Shown here: in pieces, positions 57,637 to 64,000 of the stretch
Position numbering within the stretch: position 1 is the first letter of the stretch
Layout of the letters: each line of letters opens with the position of its first letter
DNA from: Firm-04 sp045591925
GTDB taxonomy: Bacteria > Bacillota > Clostridia > Oscillospirales > Ruminococcaceae
DNA: 64,000 bases
Direction: 5' to 3'
Assembly: GCA_045591925.1 (NCBI GenBank)
Contig: JAZNTW010000003.1
Span: forward strand, 1-64,000
The notes under the pieces: generated by a model
The model's input: only the letters and a program-made list of their open reading frames with translations
Database searches by the model: none
Told to the model about the DNA's origin: nothing
Program-made: the position numbers and the translations under genes

Positions 57637-58383
57637 ATGAACAAACAATTACGCATACTCATCGGCGACATTGGCGATGAATTCGCAGCAAACATCGCAG
57701 TCTCGTTGATCAAGAACGGAGAATGGGTGATAACCAGACAGCAACAGCATGAAACAATCGTATCGACCGTTCGCCGCGAGCACCCGGATGTGCTCATACT
57801 CAACCTGAGCGTTTCGACAATCCACGTAGCCATTCTGACAGAAGAATTGCTTCGTCATTCGGACCTTTTGATCATTGCCCTCTATCGGCAGAAAAATGAC
57901 GGAATCGAGAAGATTTTGACGCGGCATGGCGTTCATTACATTCCTTTTCCGGAAGACATTTCGGAGTTTGTATCCTATGTATACAGACTGAGCGGCATCC
58001 GAAGAAACGGACATGGCGACGCAGACGATCAAAAGAATCCCGAATCCTCAATTACGAGCTTATTGCACAATTTCGGAATCCCGACAAAGCTCAGAGGCTT
58101 CCATTATCTGCGCTGTGCAATCATGACAGCATATAAGCAGGATCAGCCGACCGGATGCGTCATGAATCACATTTATCCAATGGTTGCCGAAAAACTGCAC
58201 AGTACGCCATCTCGTGTAGAGCGTGCGATCCGACACGCAATCACGCAGGCATGGGAAAATGCTGATCAGCATACCGGATGGACATTTGGATTTGCAGACG
58301 GTCATCGCATGACGAATTCGGAGTTTATCTCCTTTGCGGTAGACTGGCTGCAAAGCGCACAATCCGCGCAGCGCTGCAGCTAA
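57637..58383 (+). CDS. spo0A: Spo0A-family sporulation regulator with degenerate receiver domain
   Basis: The product is 248 aa, ATG 57637 after AAAAGGAGA. The C-terminal Spo0A DNA-binding domain (about 135-248) is well conserved: SSITSLLHNFGIPTKLRGFHYLRCAI, IYPMVAEKLHSTPSRVERAIRHAITQAW and MTNSEFISF. The N-terminal receiver is recognisable (LRILIGDIGDEF, HPDVLILNLS) but Asn 56 replaces the phosphorylated Asp. The acidic pair is reduced to one Asp, and the conserved KPFD reads FPED. Phosphorelay control therefore seems lost. It could be the only Spo0A, controlled by amount or ligand, or a paralogue. 0A boxes upstream suggest autoregulation. Confidence 0.88.
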   Translation: MNKQLRILIGDIGDEFAANIAVSLIKNGEWVITRQQQHETIVSTVRREHPDVLILNLSVSTIHVAILTEELLRHSDLLIIALYRQKNDGIEKILTRHGVHYIPFPEDISEFVSYVYRLSGIRRNGHGDADDQKNPESSITSLLHNFGIPTKLRGFHYLRCAIMTAYKQDQPTGCVMNHIYPMVAEKLHSTPSRVERAIRHAITQAWENADQHTGWTFGFADGHRMTNSEFISFAVDWLQSAQSAQRCS

Positions 58384-58461
58384 TACAACACGCTAGTACA
58401 ACACGGCGGTATCGGAATATCTGCGCCGATACCGCCGAATAAATTTTTTTCTGATTAGGTC

Positions 58462-58490
58462 TTGACAAATCGAAAAAGATATGGTATAAT
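58462..58490 (+). promoter_or_regulatory. Consensus sigma-A promoter of tRNA-Val
   Basis: TTGACA (58462-58467), 17-bp spacer, TATAAT (58485-58490). Confidence 0.9.
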
Positions 58491-58502
58491 AATATCTGTT
58501 GT

Positions 58503-58576
58503 GAGGGTGTAGCTCAGTTGGTTAGAGTACCTGCTTGACATGCAGGGGGTCATCGGTTCAAGTCCGCTCATCCTCA
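58503..58576 (+). tRNA. tRNA-Val (anticodon GAC)
   Basis: Acceptor GAGGGTG / CATCCTC, D-arm GCTC...GAGT, anticodon arm CCTGC-TTGACAT-GCAGG (anticodon GAC, Val), T-arm ATCGG-TTCAAGT-CCGCT with one T-C mismatch, discriminator A. CCA is not encoded directly after the discriminator (ATCCA follows). Confidence 0.85.
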
Positions 58577-58579
58577 TCC

Positions 58580-58608
58580 AAAACCGTTTCTGAAAAGAAG
58601 CGGTTTTT
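58580..58608 (+). terminator. Intrinsic terminator of tRNA-Val
   Basis: Stem AAAACCG...CGGTTTTT around a TTTCTGAAAAGAAG core. Confidence 0.8.
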
Positions 58609-58658
58609 CTATTTTTATATAGGCAAATCCGGTTCCGACTTATACTATCTAAAAAAAG

Positions 58659-58712
58659 AAAGATTCTGTTTCAGAGCACTGCATCTCGCTGGTCTGAAAC
58701 AGAATCTTTTTT
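58659..58712. terminator. Bidirectional terminator, trkA side
   Basis: Perfect 17-bp stem AAAGATTCTGTTTCAGA / TCTGAAACAGAATCTTT with A and T tracts on both flanks. Confidence 0.9.
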
Positions 58713-58721
58713 ATTATCATC

Positions 58722-59369
58722 TCAAATATGGAAGCATCTCTGAATATTTTCGTACTCTCCAAGCACCAGCAAGGTGTACGGCTCATCCAGAATCGTATTG
58801 GGTGAAATATCCGGATAGAGCTTTCCGCTTCTCTTCAGCGCCATGATATTGATCTTATATTGCTTGCGGATGTCAAGCTGACCAACGGTTTTGCCGCACC
58901 ATGCGTTCGGAATCGTCACCTCGAAAATAGCAAAGTCGCCGTCAAGCTGAATGTAATCGAGAATATGATCGGAGGTATAGCGAATTGCAGTCCACGAAGC
59001 AAGCAGCTTTTCGGGATACACCACCTCATCTGCGCCGTTTCTCAGCAAAAACTTTTCATGCACATCTCTGGCAGCACGTGACACAACCTTTTGTGCGCCA
59101 AGCTCTTGCAGCAAGGATGTCGTTTCCAGAGAGCTTTGGAAATCATCGCCAATCGCAACAATACAGACGTCAAAATTTCTCACGCCAATGGATTGAAGAA
59201 ACTCTCGCTTTGTACAATCACCAATCTGCGCACTGGTAACATAGTCCATAACAGCCGACACGCGCTCTTCATTTTTGTCCACAGCCATGACCTCATGATC
59301 CATTTCGCTGAGTTTATATGCGATATGACGGCCAAATCTACCCAGTCCAATCAACAATACAGATTTCAT
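58722..59369 (-). CDS. ktrA: TrkA/KtrA potassium uptake regulatory subunit
   Basis: The product is 215 aa, ATG 59369 after AAGGGAG. An N-terminal RCK_N Rossmann domain (VLLIGLGRFGRHIAYKL, AVDKNEERV, IVAIGDDFQSSL) is followed by an RCK_C domain (about 140-215). This cytosolic ring gates the Trk/Ktr channel in response to nucleotides, and in Firmicutes its RCK_C domain often binds c-di-AMP. The membrane subunit gene is 18 bp upstream in the same operon. A DarA c-di-AMP receptor is also encoded in this window. Confidence 0.94.
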   Translation of the reverse strand: MKSVLLIGLGRFGRHIAYKLSEMDHEVMAVDKNEERVSAVMDYVTSAQIGDCTKREFLQSIGVRNFDVCIVAIGDDFQSSLETTSLLQELGAQKVVSRAARDVHEKFLLRNGADEVVYPEKLLASWTAIRYTSDHILDYIQLDGDFAIFEVTIPNAWCGKTVGQLDIRKQYKINIMALKRSGKLYPDISPNTILDEPYTLLVLGEYENIQRCFHI

Positions 59370-59387
59370 ATTTCATACTCCCTTCGA

Positions 59388-60722
59388 TTAGCCAACGCTG
59401 ATTTTGTCAAGCGGCAGCTTTGAAAAATTCTTTTTCGGATTCATATAAGCAGCGTAAACAAAGGTCAGACCTCCGACTCTGCCAAAGAACATCAGAAGCA
59501 TCAGGATGATTTTGGAGGCAATACCGAGCTGCGGCGTGATACCGGTCGTCAAACCAACCGTTGCGACCGCAGAAGCCGTTTCAAACATACAGTCGATTAA
59601 CGGCAAATCCTCAATCAGGCTGATGGCAATACCGCTTGTCAGGAACAGCGAAAGATACAGCATCAGGATTGCAGCAGCCTTATGAAGCGTATCCCACTCC
59701 ACGCGTCTGCCGAAAAAGTGGATATCTTCGCGCCGTTTAAACACGGAAAACGCAGCAGAAACAAGCACTGCCAACGTATTGGTTTTCATACCGCCCGCGG
59801 TAGAGCCGGAGGAACCGCCTACGAGCATCAGGATAATGATGACGCACAGACTGCCCTGATACATATCCCCGAAGCTGACGGTGTTAAAGCCGGCTGTTCG
59901 CGGTGAGACTGCTTGAAACGCGGAGGCAAGCAGTTTTTTCGGAAAAGACATTTCCCAATTCGAAAACTCACAGAAATAAAAATACAGCATCGGAACAAGC
60001 AATAAAATGCCTGTTGTCACAAGAATCACCTTGCTCTGCGCACGATACTTTTTGAGGTGATGCCGATGGGTACGGATATCCTCCCACGTTGCAAAGCCAA
60101 GGCCGCCGCTGATAATCAGGAACATGATGACGATATTCAGCATCGGGTCGAACGCATAAGATGTCAGCGAGGAAAACTGCGTTTTAAAGCCCATGAGGTC
60201 AAAGCCTGCATTGCAAAACGCGGAAATGGAATGGAACACAGAATACCATAGCCCTTTCAGGAATCCCAAATCCCTGCAAAAAACAGGCATCAGCAGAATC
60301 GCACCAATCAATTCAATCAGAAACGTCGCCTTGAAAATAAAGCTCGTAAACTTTACAACGCCGCCAACCTGCTGTGCTGAGACTGCCTCCTGCATCGTGC
60401 TTCTCTGGCGAAGATTGATTTTCCGCTTGGAGATGAATGCAATCGCAGATGCGGCAGTCACAACGCCAAGTCCGCCAATCTGAATGAGAACCAGAATGAG
60501 CGTCTGTCCGAATTGCGACCAATATGTAGCGGTATCCTGCGTAATCAATCCCGTCACGCAAACCGCGGATATAGCGGTAAACAGCGCATCGGAAAATGAA
60601 GCCGAGTCTCCGCTTGCTGTCGAAATCGGGAGCATCAGAAGCAACGTGCCCGTTAAGATCACTGCGGCAAAGCCCAGAAGAATGAGCTGAAACGAGGACA
60701 GCCTTTTCAAAATTGAGTTCAT
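59388..60722 (-). CDS. ktrB: TrkH/KtrB potassium channel subunit
   Basis: The product is 444 aa with about ten membrane helices in the four-fold pore repeat of the Trk/Ktr/HKT family. Filter-like segments are visible: ISAVCVTGLI, HSISAFCNAGFDL, SPRTAGFNTV and SAVATVGLTTGI. The glycine at each filter centre is present, and a GGSSGSTAGGMKTNT loop also occurs. It takes up potassium with Na+ or H+ and is regulated by the cytosolic subunit encoded downstream. The ATG at 60722 follows AAAGGTGG. No known riboswitch was recognised upstream. Confidence 0.95.
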   Translation of the reverse strand: MNSILKRLSSFQLILLGFAAVILTGTLLLMLPISTASGDSASFSDALFTAISAVCVTGLITQDTATYWSQFGQTLILVLIQIGGLGVVTAASAIAFISKRKINLRQRSTMQEAVSAQQVGGVVKFTSFIFKATFLIELIGAILLMPVFCRDLGFLKGLWYSVFHSISAFCNAGFDLMGFKTQFSSLTSYAFDPMLNIVIMFLIISGGLGFATWEDIRTHRHHLKKYRAQSKVILVTTGILLLVPMLYFYFCEFSNWEMSFPKKLLASAFQAVSPRTAGFNTVSFGDMYQGSLCVIIILMLVGGSSGSTAGGMKTNTLAVLVSAAFSVFKRREDIHFFGRRVEWDTLHKAAAILMLYLSLFLTSGIAISLIEDLPLIDCMFETASAVATVGLTTGITPQLGIASKIILMLLMFFGRVGGLTFVYAAYMNPKKNFSKLPLDKISVG

Positions 60723-60893
60723 AATGTTCCACCTTTGATGATAATTCTGACTTTCTGATAATATGCGGGGGATGCAAAAGCAATCCCGAAAGACGTTTGA
60801 GCCTTTCGGGGTACATATCTGATTTTCCGTGAAAGGATCACAGACAAATGCGAATCGCTCACTATTTCTGCAATTTCAGTATACGGATAAAAA

Positions 60894-61904
60894 TTATGAC
60901 TGCGTATAGGCGTCAATGCGCTCAAAGCCATCGAGCAGGATATCACGGCGCGTAAACGCCTTTTCGGTGCCCATTGCCACGCAGGTAATCGGGTCCTTTG
61001 CGGCACGGCACGGTACGCCGAGCATACGCGTCAGATACGCTTCGATGCCGCCGAGCAGCGCACCGCCGCCCGTCAGCAGAATGCCATTGGCGCAGATATC
61101 ACCGACAAGCTCCGGCGGCGTCTCCTCCAGCACGCGCCGGATTGTTTCACCGATTTCATTGACATCATCCTCAAGCGCCTCGAAAAGCTCAGCTTCACTC
61201 AAGTCGCACTGATCCGGCAAGCCGCGCGAAATATTGCGACCCTTGACCTGTGCAATTACATCCTCTGCCGGGTTGTAGAGATTGCAGAGCGTTTTCTTGA
61301 CCTGCTCCGCAGATTTTGAGCCAAGCAGAATCTGATATTTATTCTGCACATAACGGATGATGGATTGATCGAATCTGTTTCCGGCAATTTTCAAAGATCT
61401 TGCCGTCACGATGCCGTTCATGGACACAACCGCGATATCGGTCGTACCGCCGCCGATATCCACAACCATATGTCCGACAGGACGGTTGATCGCAACGCCT
61501 GCGCCCAGCAATGCCGCAAGCGGTTCCTGAATCAGATGCACCTTGCGCGAACCGGTGCTCATCGCAGCATCGAGAATCGCTCGCTTTTCAACATCCGTAA
61601 TCAAAGACGGCACGCAAATGATGATGCGCGGCTTGATCAGATTCGCACCGGCAATGACGTCGATCACCTCGCGGATGAGCGCCTGCGTCAGAATATCATC
61701 CGAAATGACGCCATCCTGAAGCGGATGCACAACCGCGATATACGAGGGGGCGCGCCCCTCCATTTTATAGGCTTCCTCGCCAACGGCGACCACGCGTTCC
61801 GTCCGCTTATTGAACGCGATGACGGAAGGCTCGTTCAGCACAACGCCCTTGCGGCGCTTTGTGATAACGATATTCGCCGTACCAAGGTCAATTCCGATAT
61901 CCAT
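60894..61904 (-). CDS. mreB: MreB/Mbl rod-shape actin homologue
   Basis: The product is 336 aa, ATG 61904 after AGAAAGGAT. It is a bacterial actin: phosphate-1 loop DIGIDLGTANIVI, VVDIGGGTTDIAVVS (phosphate 2), and the adenosine loop GILLTGGGALLGGIEAYL. It forms membrane-bound filaments that guide wall synthesis in elongating cells. No mreC/mreD follow; instead ktrB-ktrA lie downstream, which resembles the stand-alone Mbl arrangement of some Firmicutes. Whether it is MreB or Mbl cannot be settled by eye. Confidence 0.94.
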   Translation of the reverse strand: MDIGIDLGTANIVITKRRKGVVLNEPSVIAFNKRTERVVAVGEEAYKMEGRAPSYIAVVHPLQDGVISDDILTQALIREVIDVIAGANLIKPRIIICVPSLITDVEKRAILDAAMSTGSRKVHLIQEPLAALLGAGVAINRPVGHMVVDIGGGTTDIAVVSMNGIVTARSLKIAGNRFDQSIIRYVQNKYQILLGSKSAEQVKKTLCNLYNPAEDVIAQVKGRNISRGLPDQCDLSEAELFEALEDDVNEIGETIRRVLEETPPELVGDICANGILLTGGGALLGGIEAYLTRMLGVPCRAAKDPITCVAMGTEKAFTRRDILLDGFERIDAYTQS

Positions 61905-61931
61905 AGCTTGTATCCTTTCTGATTTCTATAT

Positions 61932-62117
61932 CTATCTCTCTTTTTCGATGCAATAACAAATTTCGCCCTCCGGCGTTTCGTAGACCGGTTCTCCGTATTC
62001 CTGCTGCACCTGCGCATCAGACGCCCAGAATCGCAGCATACAATCGGAATCCTCCGGTACAAATCGCCGCAAAATCAATCTTTGCGTCTGAATGGTCTGC
62101 GTACCGCAATGCTTCAT
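61932..62117 (-). pseudogene. Truncated GNAT acetyltransferase fragment
   Basis: A 61-codon frame starts at ATG 62117, overlapping the stop of the upstream GNAT gene (ATGA). It reads TQTIQTQRLILRRFVPEDSDCMLRFWASD, the N-terminus of a RimJ/RimL-type GNAT. It stops after GEICYCIEKER, before any acetyl-CoA binding motif, and the mreB leader follows at once. The family normally has about 170-190 residues, so the C-terminal two-thirds are missing, probably by deletion. Confidence 0.7.
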
Positions 62118-62593
62118 CGCGCAGGTCTCCATTCCATTTCCGTAAATTTAGAATGCTTCACGCAGAATCCGAGTTTTTCATAGAGATGCTTTCCCATATC
62201 ACTTGCAGAAAGCGTCACCTGATCCAGCCGCTGTTCTATGGCTTCATCCAAAATCCTCTGCATCATACGTGTTGCAATGCCCTGTCCGCGATATGCAGGC
62301 TCGGTAAATACGCCAAGCACATAGCCCGTTCTGCCATTGGGAAAAAACGGATTGGCAGGCTTTTCTGAAATCATCAAAATCGCATTCGCAATGAGTTCGC
62401 CCGATGGCAGCACCGCCGCCACTGTCAGGCAGTCCTTCCCCAGATGCTCCGCGAAATATTGTGGAAGCTGTGCGGCAATCGCGTCAAGCTGCTCCTGCGG
62501 GAGCGCTCCAAATTCCTCATCAAAATAGGCAAGCCGCAGTCTGCAAAGCGCCGGAATATCCGCCTGTTCTGCCATACGAATCTGAGTCGTCAT
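62114..62593 (-). CDS. GNAT family N-acetyltransferase
   Basis: The product is 159 aa, starting at ATG 62593 after AGAGGTGG. An upstream in-frame ATG at 62623 lacks a site. It starts MTTQIRMAEQADIPALCRLRLAYFDEE. The acetyl-CoA motif is VLGVFTEPAYRGQGIATRMMQRI (RGQGIA), and the C-terminal part LGF-VKHSKFTEMEW is typical. The substrate is unknown. It is followed by a truncated second GNAT gene with overlapping stop and start. Confidence 0.93.
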   Translation of the reverse strand: MTTQIRMAEQADIPALCRLRLAYFDEEFGALPQEQLDAIAAQLPQYFAEHLGKDCLTVAAVLPSGELIANAILMISEKPANPFFPNGRTGYVLGVFTEPAYRGQGIATRMMQRILDEAIEQRLDQVTLSASDMGKHLYEKLGFCVKHSKFTEMEWRPAR

Positions 62594-62742
62594 ATCTTCC
62601 ACCTCTTTTATACTCGCATACATTTTTATTATAGCATACTTTTCCCGATTTCACAAGTACCGCAGAGAAATTCTTTTGCCAGACAGGCAAAGCAAAGCCG
62701 CGGAACCTCAATCAGATTCCGCGGCATATTGGTTTGATATGC

Positions 62743-64000
62743 TTACTTTAGCAATTTCTTTTTCTGAGCATCGAATTCTTCCTGCGTCAGAACGCCCTCA
62801 TCGAGCAGCTCCTTGAGCTTGCGAAGCTCGTCTGCAACCAGATTTTCACTCACCTCAGCAGCAGCTTTCTGCTCAGCGAGCTTTTCCTTTGCGGCTTTCT
62901 TCTGCTTTGCAATGACCTCCGGATCCGGATCGTCCTCATAAGGCAGCTCGTAGATACCCTTCTTGCGATTTGCACGCATGAGCAGCAGTACCGAATTATG
63001 CTCCTTATCGTACAGATAGAACATCACGAGACAGAACAGACCGCATACAAACGTAAACAGACCTGTGCCGAGTCCGGGCGGTGTATACCGCATTTTGACC
63101 GTATGCTCACCGGGTTCAAGCTCGACGCCAATCATCGCCTGGAAGAGCGTATTATAATTGACCTCAACCTGCTTGCCGTCAATCGTTTCATTGCGCTTAT
63201 ACGGTACGCCATCAACCCAGACCTTCCAGCCCGGTTCTGCCGGAATCGAGGTCATCAGCATCTGACCTTCCTTCGCAGTGACCGTACCCTCAAGCGTTCT
63301 GCCATTGAACTTGGTCAGCTTCCACTGGGCTTCCTCTGCCTGAAGCGACTTGATATCCTGCTCAAACAGCTCCGAATCGAAGTGATAGAAGAAGAACTGC
63401 TTGATGATTGTATATTTTTCCTTGGCATTGCCTTCATCCGTCAGCAAAGTCATACGAAGCTGGAGCTTCTGACCTGCCGGATACTGACCAACATAGAGAA
63501 TATGGTAATTATCGCCCTCGAAGTAAGCGCCGAGCGATTTTGCGCTGGTTTCATCCACATTCAGCATCAGGCTTTCATCTTCGTTCCACTGATCTGCGAG
63601 CCAGAGGTTCACCTTGCTCTGATTCTCCGTCTTGAAGAACAGATACAGCGGCTCATCGGTTTCGGTCTGGAGGAAGATGTCAACAGTCGGGTCCGGCTGG
63701 TGAACGGTCGGATTATTCGGATCCCAGCCGTTTTCACGGAAACGCATTTGATCGCCGTAGGCATCCTGATAGCACTGATTATAGCGCATCGGCTCTGTGA
63801 CGGAAATCGGGTGGTAATATTGATGCCACTGGTCGAAGCCGCCGCCTGCGGTAAAGGTCGTGTTGCCGGAGATCGTGCTCAGCAGGATATTCTGGCTGTT
63901 AAAGGGGTTATCGTTGCCGAACGCATTGACGCGCTGGATATCCTTGCTGACCATATAACCGATGCCAAGTGCATTCGGGTTCTGGTATACACCGACATCA
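62743..64000 (-). CDS. YfhO-family membrane protein with C-terminal SHOCT motif (5' end outside window)
   Basis: The C-terminal 419 residues are visible. YQNPNALGIGYM followed by an extracytoplasmic beta-rich region, and EPGWKVWVDGVPYKRNETIDGKQVE...GEHTVKMRYTPPGL, are hallmarks of YfhO (glycosyltransferase-like, involved in lipoteichoic acid glycosylation in Bacillus). The last membrane helix is at about 100 residues before the charged tail. The tail ends in DELRKLKELLDEGVLTQEEFDAQKKKLL, a SHOCT motif, which is unusual on YfhO. A hairpin (62698-62726) after the stop is its probable terminator. Confidence 0.88.
   Translation of the reverse strand, partial: DVGVYQNPNALGIGYMVSKDIQRVNAFGNDNPFNSQNILLSTISGNTTFTAGGGFDQWHQYYHPISVTEPMRYNQCYQDAYGDQMRFRENGWDPNNPTVHQPDPTVDIFLQTETDEPLYLFFKTENQSKVNLWLADQWNEDESLMLNVDETSAKSLGAYFEGDNYHILYVGQYPAGQKLQLRMTLLTDEGNAKEKYTIIKQFFFYHFDSELFEQDIKSLQAEEAQWKLTKFNGRTLEGTVTAKEGQMLMTSIPAEPGWKVWVDGVPYKRNETIDGKQVEVNYNTLFQAMIGVELEPGEHTVKMRYTPPGLGTGLFTFVCGLFCLVMFYLYDKEHNSVLLLMRANRKKGIYELPYEDDPDPEVIAKQKKAAKEKLAEQKAAAEVSENLVADELRKLKELLDEGVLTQEEFDAQKKKLLK

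Noticed and set aside
60723..60893. Possible c-di-AMP (ydaO-type) riboswitch upstream of ktrB
   Set aside because: Only one ordinary hairpin (CCCGAAAGG/CTTTCGGG) is present; the conserved riboswitch core segments were not found.
1..64000. CRISPR array, prophage, transposase or rRNA operon
   Set aside because: None seen on either strand; the only repeat families are the two inverted-repeat elements and similar terminator hairpins.

Overview
The window looks like chromosome from a Gram-positive, spore-forming, plant-fibre-degrading Clostridia member, most like a Ruminococcus-type Oscillospiraceae. The evidence is: secreted proteins with cohesin-like and dockerin modules; sporulation and germination genes (GerA-type receptor subunits, GPR protease, a Spo0A-type regulator); AGGAGG-type ribosome binding sites; TTGACA-N17-TATAAT promoters; about half G+C. 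No phage, transposase, CRISPR array or rRNA operon is visible.

Layout. 1-4 kb: two secreted cohesin/dockerin proteins and a CapA-like lipoprotein. 4.1-8.9 kb: gerAA, then gerAB-gerAC, separated by an opposing LRR-dockerin gene. 9-18.3 kb: acpP, an ECF sigma/anti-sigma pair, rpsT, gpr, DUF421-DUF4363, darA-holB-ricT and mnmA. 18.4-23.8 kb: hpf, a response regulator preceded by a MITE-like inverted-repeat element, a degenerate SipW-like protein, tRNA-Thr beside a tRNA-like relic, a broken SUKH gene, and a DUF378 gene. 24-27.5 kb: a mutarotase, a tiny YGP lipoprotein, a YGPP-dockerin protein and a radical SAM/SPASM enzyme. 27.5-34.1 kb: pfkA, a NERD protein, a second copy of the inverted-repeat element, a GGDEF/EAL protein and a two-component system. 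34.2-42.2 kb: the classical origin-proximal cluster rpmH-rnpA-yidD-yidC-jag-mnmE-mnmG-rsmG with two parS sites. 42.3-53.4 kb: LCP and WYL genes, an AraC regulator, an epimerase-alcohol dehydrogenase pair, a Thr/Lys-stalk protein beside an LRAT-fold protein, and ygjP-rsmD-coaD-coiled coil-VanZ. 53.5-64 kb: an alpha/beta hydrolase, groES-groEL under CIRCE, a TIGR04086 membrane protein, the Spo0A-like regulator with upstream 0A boxes, tRNA-Val, trkA-trkH, an MreB-type protein, two GNAT genes (one cut short) and a partial YfhO-SHOCT protein.

The most interesting locus is 25.07-27.46 kb. A radical SAM/SPASM enzyme follows a dockerin-bearing secreted protein with a YGPP motif near each end of the mature chain. 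Upstream lies a 63-residue lipoprotein with a YGP motif right after its lipobox cysteine. This resembles the Bacteroidetes rSAM/lipoprotein pairing, but in a cellulosome-type Firmicute, and it may be an undescribed modification system for surface-displayed proteins. Also notable are the Spo0A homologue with Asn at the phosphoacceptor position, the two inverted-repeat elements with co-varying ends, and a parS site lying inside an intrinsic terminator.
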